This document shows positions 23,401 through 32,212 of a stretch of 64,000 nucleotides of DNA, one piece after another. Every line of letters starts with the position of its first letter. The first letter of the stretch is position 1. The translations under genes and the position numbers were made by a program. The DNA comes from Breviolum minutum Mf 1.05b.01 (taxonomy: Eukaryota > Sar > Dinophyceae > Suessiales > Symbiodiniaceae): NCBI GenBank assembly GCA_000507305.1, contig DF239087.1, positions 1-64,000 of the forward strand. Direction: 5' to 3'. Below the pieces are notes generated by a model, which saw nothing but the letters and a program-made list of their open reading frames with translations, did no database searches and had not been told where the DNA came from.

Positions 23401-26400
23401 TCCACAGTTGGTGACATCAATCTTCCATGGAACAGGGCTGTGAAAGCCTTCGGGGTTGAGTGCCCCATACGATGTGTCATCTTGGGCAAACATTGCTCTG
23501 ATGAATTTCGCCTCCATGAATATTTTGATGAACATGTGTCGAACATTCGTTTGCATTGGATTTTACCATCACATGGGGGGGGTGCAAAAGATGATCAAAA
23601 GTTTGTTGCGGTCAATAAATTGGCATCAACCCTGCTAGCACGTGGCATTGCAGTGGCAGACACAGCTGAATATGCACAGAAAGTTGCATCCAGTGTTTCG
23701 TCAGGTAAATTGTTGCATGAGCTGTCGGTGTATGAAAAGACAAAGGGTTGGGAGAAACTCAAAGATTGGTTGAAGGGATTGGGAATGCCAGTGCCCAATG
23801 CTAATCCATCCATTGAGAAAGCTGCCATCAAGATCCAACAAGTCATGCGTCGGAAGAAAGTTCATCATGAACAGAATGTCAAATCAGATGATTTCCAAAT
23901 TTGCCCTGACCATTTCCGAAAACATGATGGTACACCTGCACTCGTACTCAATAGTTTGTTGGGGGCGAAAACCGGTGTGATTCTTCTGGACCCGGAAGAG
24001 GCCAAGTCATGGATTTCAAAACCTGCACCAATCGTGTCAGACAGTCTTGCATGCATTGTTGTAGGACATCAATGTCCTTGTGAGGACAAAATGAAGTGCC
24101 GCAGAATCGCATTGCCTGTACATGACAAGTTGGGCCAACCAAGCGTAATTGCAGGATGCTTACATCAACTTGGGGATAAAGACATTGAATTACCAAAGGA
24201 CCATGTTTCCAAAGTGGTTGTAACGAGGTCCACAATATGTGGATTCACGATATTTCGTGATGAATGTGATGAACATCTTTGGGATAGAGTCTTGGAGAGT
24301 CCTGTCAAATCCGTGTTCAAATTGTTGTCGACTGATTTGTTGGATGATTTCATTGTTGCAAGTCCATGGGGAAGATCCTGGAAAAATGATCGGGTGGTTT
24401 GCGCTCCTTCTGAGGCAATGTCTTTCCAATTTCATGCACGCATTAGAGAAGATTGTCTCAAATCCGTGATGTCAGCTTCAGGTTTGGGCCCCATTTATGT
24501 CACGCCAAAGGATGAAAACAAAGGGCTCCTCAAAGGTTGGGCCGTTGTTTGGATGAAGGGGTCAAAAAAGGATGTCTTGATCCTTGTGACTTCAAATGAT
24601 ATCCAACATCATGGAGTGGTCCGAACTGCAAAAGGTTTTGGGGTCAGAGTTGAACAAAAAGATTTTGAAGATTGCTTCAAGACATTGAGACCAAATGATC
24701 GTGTCCCCACGTCAATTCCAGCTACCCATTTGTGTAAACTCCAGCCACTTCCCGTTGGCATGACAGCGGAAGCAGTTGAAAATTTTACCAAAGAACAAGG
24801 GTGGCCCACACGTGCTTTGAAGGCTATCGGCCATGACACATGGATGGTTGCATCAGAGGCGAAGTGTGACAAAACGTGGCTTCGTCTTAATGAACAAGTT
24901 GTGTTGGTGAAACCGATTCAACAGTCATCACAACAGAGCAAACCGATTGTACTTGCAGGAACATCCCCTGGAATTAGTGCAAAAGACCAGGAACCAAGTC
25001 GGGCCAATGATCCTTGGCTTCAGGACAAACATGATCCATGGCTGAAGTACAAACAAACATCAAGTCATCATTCGTCGTTGCAGAGTTCCGCGAATGTTTC
25101 CGGAACGCATCAATTGACAATGCAAGATCCGTCTTTGGCCAAGAAACTTCATGAACAAGATACACATATTAAGTCATTGCAACAGACCGTTGATGAACTC
25201 AAAGTCATGCAGCAGAAGGCAGAAGACAATTCCGTATCCATGCAACAGGATATGGATAGCAAGTTTCAGAAAATTCGTTCTGATGTGTCAAGTCAGATGC
25301 AAGTGCTTTCCAATTCATTTCAGCATTCGTTGACGTCGGCTCTTGCAAAACAGGACAAGCAGATTAACAATGGTTTTGATGAAATCAAAGCACTTTTAGC
25401 ATCGAACATGGCTGAATCCTCAGCCAAAAAACAGAAGTTGCTGCCGAAGGGAAAAGGCAAATCCCAAGAGGTTGCCAATCCAGATGATGATGAAGATGCG
25501 GTCATGGGAGCATCACCTTTGAAAGCAACTTGACGTAGTTTTGATGGTTTCACTTTTGGGGTTTTGGACGTGAGATACCATGTTCATCCCTCTAATTTGC
25601 ATTTTATTTACCATGCCATTTTCATTAAAGTGGCTAATTATGCTACGATGTCCAGCTATGCATTCCTGCTGGGCACACGTGTTGGTGAGGCAGGACATCC
25701 GGGGCCTAGTGAATATCATGATTCCCAATATCACTGTGATGAAATCAAAGTTGCAATTGTAAACCCCACTGCGATTTTTAACAAGCTTGATGACGTTTTG
25801 GCCATTGGTGCTTCATGTTACTGCCTTGCCGAAACATCGGCGACAAGTGCTATACAGAAGACAGTATCGTTCGAAGCTTCAAAAAAAGGTTTTACTCCTT
25901 TTTGGGGGCCACCTGTACAGTCACGTCAATATATAGAATATGATAAACCTACATTTCGTGGAGATAGCATTGGCACATGCTGTCTGACCAATCTTCCTTC
26001 ACGTAGCTGTCCTATATCTTTTACTCCTGACATTGTTGAATCATGCCGTGTTAATAGTTGCATTGTTCGAATGGGGGCCATTGACGTTTTGGTGGTGAGT
26101 GTTTATGGTTTGACTGGAGCTTCACCTGAGCATAAACGAGCCAATGATTATTTGCTGGCGAGTATTCATGAATATATTTCTTCATGCAAACTACCAGCAC
26201 TTATCGGGGGTGACTTTAATGTCAGGCCTGAAACTCTTCAATCCTGGTCCCTTTTTAAAGATATGGGATACATTGATGCATTTGATCTCCATTGTTCCAG
26301 GTGGGGTTGTGAATTACCACCAACTTGCAACAATAAAACAAGAAATGATACACTTTTGATACCGAAATGTTTGCAAAAAGAGGTGATCTCAGTTCAGGTG

Positions 26401-29400
26401 CTTCAGGATTGTCATTTTGACAAACATGCACCATTACTTGTTACTTTTAATGTACTTTGTGAAAGACCGTTTTCGATGAAGTGGAAGATGCCAAGATCAT
26501 GGAAAAATCTGAATATCCCGCGTGTGCTGGTCCAAGGACACTATGAGAAGATGGCTTNAACTTCTGACAATGAATGGCAGGATATACTTGAGATTCTGGA
26601 CAGTTTGGATGACACGGATGATATTATGGATATAAAATTGGATGACCCTGATTTATGGTACCGCACTGTTCAAAAACTAAAACCCAACAAATCAACGGGA
26701 TATGATGGGTGGTCCGCAGAGGATTTGCAACTCTTACCATATAGTGCAATCGTCCATCTTTGCCAAATTTCTCAAAGATTGTGGGATGGGGGTTTTAGTG
26801 TGCCATACATGCAAGCTAGAACGGTTCTTCTTGCCAAAATTGAGTTGGTGCAACACATGGGTCACTGCAGACCTATCACCATTTTGGGTCAACTCTACCG
26901 TCTCACGACCAAGCTTATCGCAGATCAAATTTTGCGCCGTTGGGCATATACAATGCCATCAAATATCAGTGGAGGGTTGCCTGGACGTGGCTCTCGTTTG
27001 CTGATGTATGCACATCAAGCTAACATTGAAAGTGCCATTTCATTGCAATCAAATCTTGGTGGCTTTGTTTTAGACCTTATAAAGGCCTTTAATTGCATAC
27101 CCAGACGACCATTGGCACACATGATGATTAAAAAAGGAATCCCAATAAAAATAATCAAATTTTGGATGAGTTCTCTCCATAATATGTCCCGCTTGTCGCA
27201 AGTGGGTGATAATTTGGGACGACCAACTTTTTCAACCACAGGAGTGCCTGAGGGGGACGCTATGTCTGTATGTGGAATGATATGTTTGGCATCGTGTTTT
27301 CATGATTATGTTGCATCCAACCTACATGAAATTGTGGTGAATATATATGCGGATAACTGGGGTTGGGCTACACCACGACCAGGTATCAATTTCCATGCAT
27401 TAAAGCTCACAATGCAATTTGTGACTTCCATTAGGATGGTGATTGATTTCAACAAATCCTGGGCCTGGGCCGTTGGCAAGAACTTTAAGGAATCCCTTAA
27501 GTCGCTGCAACTTTTGTTTCCGGATGGACTTACTGATATCCAAATAGTTGAAGATGCTAAGGAACTTGGTGTTGGTGTTAAATATAACAGAAAAATTCGC
27601 CTTGGGACCATTAAGGAAAAATTCCAAAAAGCACAAAAAAGTATTGCGAAGATTCACTGGATTCCCACTACTGGTGATACTAAAGCAAAATTGATTCGTG
27701 CTGTGTGGCAAAAAGCCCTATATGGATTGGAGGGTCTGGGAATTGGACAGAGTCATTTCACTAAGCTGCGACGTGCAGCCACAAATGCAATATTGGGATA
27801 TCACAAGATGGCGTCAAGTTGGATTGCTTGTAGCTTCCTTCAAAGACAACTTCAAGACCCACAGCTGTTTGCATTAGTGGAAGCTGTTTGCTTGCTTCGT
27901 CAGATGTTTGATTATGACCTAGACGTTGCAAATTCCATTGTTGAAAATGCATACAAACTGAAAGATTGTCCACCTAAACAATCGTGGGGGCCGGCATCTA
28001 CGTTGGCTGTGTATTTTCACAGATGTGGAATAAGAATTGATGATCAAAACCACATTGTTGGAAAAAAGGGCCAGATGATTTCCGTCAATAGTGCCTCGTG
28101 TAAAGATATCAAAAATTTCCTTACTGACCGCTGGTGTGAACATGTGATTGAACAATCGCAGGGACGAAATGGCGTTCCAGAACATTTTGTTTTCCACAGA
28201 CAAGTGACACTTGCGGCTTTGGAGCAATTTGAAGACAAAGATAAACATGGCCTATATCTAAATATCACGGGTGGTTTTCAATCCGGGAAAACGAAACATA
28301 TGTGTAATAACCAGGATGATGATAGGTGTAGATTTTGTGGGGAGATGGATACAAAACAACATCGCTTGTTGGGTTGCAGTCATTTCAATGCATTAAGGCG
28401 TCAACATGCAAGGGCTGTTGAAATTCTCACAAGTGAACATCGGGATTGGTTGTGGATCCCTATCGCTTATGAACACGATCTCACCTCCTTGTTTGCCATC
28501 GTGATGCAGTCAAAACCACAAATCACACTTACAGACATTAATCAATGGAATATACCTGGTGATGTCACACTGCGGTTTTTCACTGATGGATCTTGTTTGC
28601 ATTCGAACGATGCACAGGCCAGACGTGCTGGGTTTTCGATTATACTTGACACTTCGTATTCGGACCAACAGAGACTTGAGGAACTGGAACAATTTGCAAA
28701 TTGCGGCTGTATTCCAGAATCTTTCAAGGTTGTAACGACTTCGCATGTGTCGGGGCCACAAAACGCTGCCAGGGGTGAACTGGCTGCTTTTACGACGTTG
28801 TTGAAAACCCTAGAAGAATTCGATCGTTTACAGCAACCACATGTTGTTTACACGGATGCAAGTTATGTTATGGGCATTCCAAACAAATGGAGCTCATTTC
28901 GTGTAGATAACAAGAGACATAAGACGCAAAACATGGACTTAATACAAGAGGTGGAGAGACTTCATTCCATGGAAAAACACTACACTCGTAAAATTAAAGC
29001 CCATCAGTCTATTAATCTACATGATAATCTTATGGATTCTTGGTTGAAACTAGGAAATTTCGTTGCAGATGAGGCCGCAAAAGCCTCTTTGTCGAAAGAA
29101 GATCCAGGGGTTATCGTTTTGTCTACACAAATTATGAATCATAATAAAAAACAGAAGGATGATTTGATTTGTGTATATAAATATATGGTTGCCTACAACC
29201 GAATCTCGCAGTTTGAAACACAGGGGAATTCTGGTCAAAATAATGGCACACAAAATGACATTGACCACAGTCAAAATACAAAAACACGCAATATGATGTC
29301 ATATAAAATGATCTTGGAAAATTGGACTGTTCCCATGGCAGTCCCAATCCCGGAGGAACCCATCACTTTGGAAATTGCACAATGTTGTTCCTGGGGAGCA

Positions 29401-32176
29401 AGTGTTGCATACCATGCATATTCTTGGATTCAAACTATTCGATGGCCTGATAACTTGGATCCGTGTCAACATGACCATGGTATAACTTATCTTGAAATGC
29501 TTGTGAATTTCCATTTAGTTACTGGGGTAGATATTCCGGTCACGGTCAATCGTAAGGGCAGCGTTGTTAAATGGGTAGATTTCAGGTCGCCACAAGCTTT
29601 GATATTGCCTAAGCGGTCTAGATCAGCCATTGCACAGTCGGTCGTCCTTGCGGCTATTGTACAACAATTAGAACAAGCAATACCTAAAAAGTTGTTTCCA
29701 ATACCCAAAAAGATTGGAATCAAAACGTTGTCACATCTGGGACATTATGACTTGCAAAAGCGTACGGGGTTTGTGAAAAGACCACAACTTCTTTTTCAAA
29801 AAGAAACCATGGAGGTGGTTGACGCATACTTGAACGATTGCCGGAATCAAAACAATTTTAATTTACCGCTTCTTGTGAATAGATACATTCAAGAGTTGCC
29901 TAGACCAATTAGATGTGATGTGCCCTCCAATGTTGTGGATATACAACCTGGTGCGGTGCCGTATCATAGAAAAAAATTGAAAAAAAACACAAAAAATGCA
30001 TGAAAGGGCTATGGTGTAGTTTGACATCATGTCCCAAACAGTGTGGCTTAAGTTGCTGTGATCTTGACCTCAAGATCGTCGTGGACGTGCGTTTTCACGT
30101 CGTCATTTTATCGCTGTGATGTTGTATAGATGTGAGTTGCTACTGGTGTTCTTGCCCCGCCAAAGAAGTTGGGGAGGAATGCTTTGGGATTGAACCCAAG
30201 ATCGTGCGTCGATGCATTGGAAAATGTATCTCCTTTCAACTATGCCTATGTTGGGTGTCTATGCTCGATTTCAGGATGGTATCCAGTGAGGTTTCATTCT
30301 AAACATCTACCATGCCGGGCGCATATTGAGGGTCTCCTAATTGCTGACATGATCACCATCTTTCATCGAAGGCATGCTTTCTACTCCGAGATTGCAAATA
30401 TTTGGACCTCAATGGGTACCATCGTTGGAGGCCTAATTTTAGGGGTAAACAAAACATTTGAAACCACGTGGAAAACTCCCATGGAGGTGGAAGGGAAGTC
30501 AATCTGGTTAAAATAGGGCAATTCAAACAAAAAAGATCTATATAATATACCTCCACCAAACCTGATGTCCGTGAAATTGGGGGAGTTTTATCACTAAACT
30601 ACTGATTTCATCCCATTACCTGTTCACTTTTTCACTATAAATCAGTTATACCCTAAGGATCCAATCACCTTCGCAGATGATGATTAGGGTGTATAATCAC
30701 CTCCTTAGAAAGGTATTTAGGTTCCATTACCATTCTGAGAAGGTGATTGGATCCCTAGGGATAGTTATTGCCCTTCCACCTTCACCTTAAATAGTTGAAT
30801 TTGGGAGTCGGATTCAAATTCCTTCCAAACAACAGTGAAGGTGCTCATCAAAACTACAGCTGAGGATTCAGATTCAGGTGCCACCCTCATCAACCACGGC
30901 AAGGGCCAAAAAATCGGAAATTCTTTTCCTGTTCCATCAACTAAACATGTTGCAAGGAACCATCTGGAAGATGTGTTTAGTCACCAAATGGGCTATTTTC
31001 CGCCTCCATGATTATGGGGGGAAGGGTAACCCAGAACCATCTGCAGACCCCCAAACCCCACCTGTCATGTTGTAGTTCAGGTACTCATCCGCTGCGCCGG
31101 CTGGCAATGCCGATGACACGGCGGCCACAGTGCCCGCGGCGGCGGCGGAAGCACGCAGGGCTGGGCTGTGGGCATCCGCGGCGGGAGGCACAAAGGCTCG
31201 AAGAGCAGCAAAGGCAGAAACTGCCAACCTCGCGTGCAAAGGTCCCAAAGTGACAAAAAACTACCCTCAGGGGAACTAACATACCCTTTTAAAGGCACTT
31301 TTGAAGATGTTGTTCCTTTTCTCCAGGTGGGATATCTTAGTTCCCTGAAGAGTACCCATGATTTTGATCAATTTCAAGGATCGAGGAACCAAAACCTTCA
31401 TCCCGTGTACGGAAGAAATCCGATACACCGAAAACTAAGATGACAATGGAAAACCAACCATTTGAAGATGTATCTCTTTAAAATGGCGATGACCATTGTC
31501 ATGTTAGTTTTCCTGGAGGTAAACATCAATAGATAGTAACACTGTCAATAGCTTGAAACTGGCTAACAAAGGTTCAACCTTAAAAGTCAAGGCTTACAAA
31601 ACCCACCACTGCTGTGAAGGTTGTTTTCCCCTACAAACATGTGGAAATTTGATCCTCACCAACACTCGACATGATCCGAAAAAACTTACGATGCTTCCTA
31701 GCCAGCAATTAAATGAATTAGTTCACGGATTCCAGTGATTGGTTTAGATTCATTTAAAAAATAGATCCAAAGAAACGGTGTTTCTTCGCTTGAAAAAAAA
31801 TCCCCTGCAGCACTTTCGGGTGAAGTTTTTTGACATGTGTCAAGATTAGGGGCCTATAACTTCCAAGGTCCTTTCTTAGGTATTTTCCGAGGATCTACCA
31901 TAATGTTGGGCCCTTTATGAAGAAAACCACTTTCAGAAATGCCACCCATGACACGAAAACCATGCTTTACTCAGATAGGCTTACACACCCATTTTTATTC
32001 AGAGACCCCCATTCCAAATGAAAAATATTCACGATGGAAACCATAAATCATTTCATATTTCACCGTTTCCCTCAGACCAATTGTTTGGCCAATTTTTTCG
32101 CAGAGGATTCGCTGCACAGAAACATCTTGCATTGCAATAAGGTCTTGGGTTTAGGATTGCTAAATATCACCATCAC

Positions 32177-32212
<36 letters not shown>

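Larger units (their letters stand above)
20917..30003 (+). mobile_element. LINE-type retrotransposon carrying a C5 DNA methyltransferase
   Basis: Two long ORFs on the plus strand, 20977-25533 and 25648-30003, both in the same frame. ORF1 has a cytosine-5 methyltransferase domain and a C-terminal coiled coil. ORF2 has APE-type endonuclease, reverse transcriptase, CCHC knuckle and RNase H, which defines a non-LTR element. The frame is open from 20917, after a TAG at 20914, so the true 5' end is close to there or slightly upstream. The 3' end is not certain: 30004-30520 may be 3' UTR, and I saw no poly(A) or clear target-site duplication. The element lies in intron 2 of a plastid-protein gene on the other strand. 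Methyltransferase-bearing retrotransposons have been described in Symbiodinium (work by de Mendoza and colleagues), and this matches that description. Confidence 0.93.

Noticed and set aside
30169..30516. A 115-codon plus-strand frame after LINE ORF2 as a third LINE gene
   Set aside because: It starts at TTG, has no ATG for the first half, and contains no recognisable motif; 3' UTR or decayed sequence is more likely.
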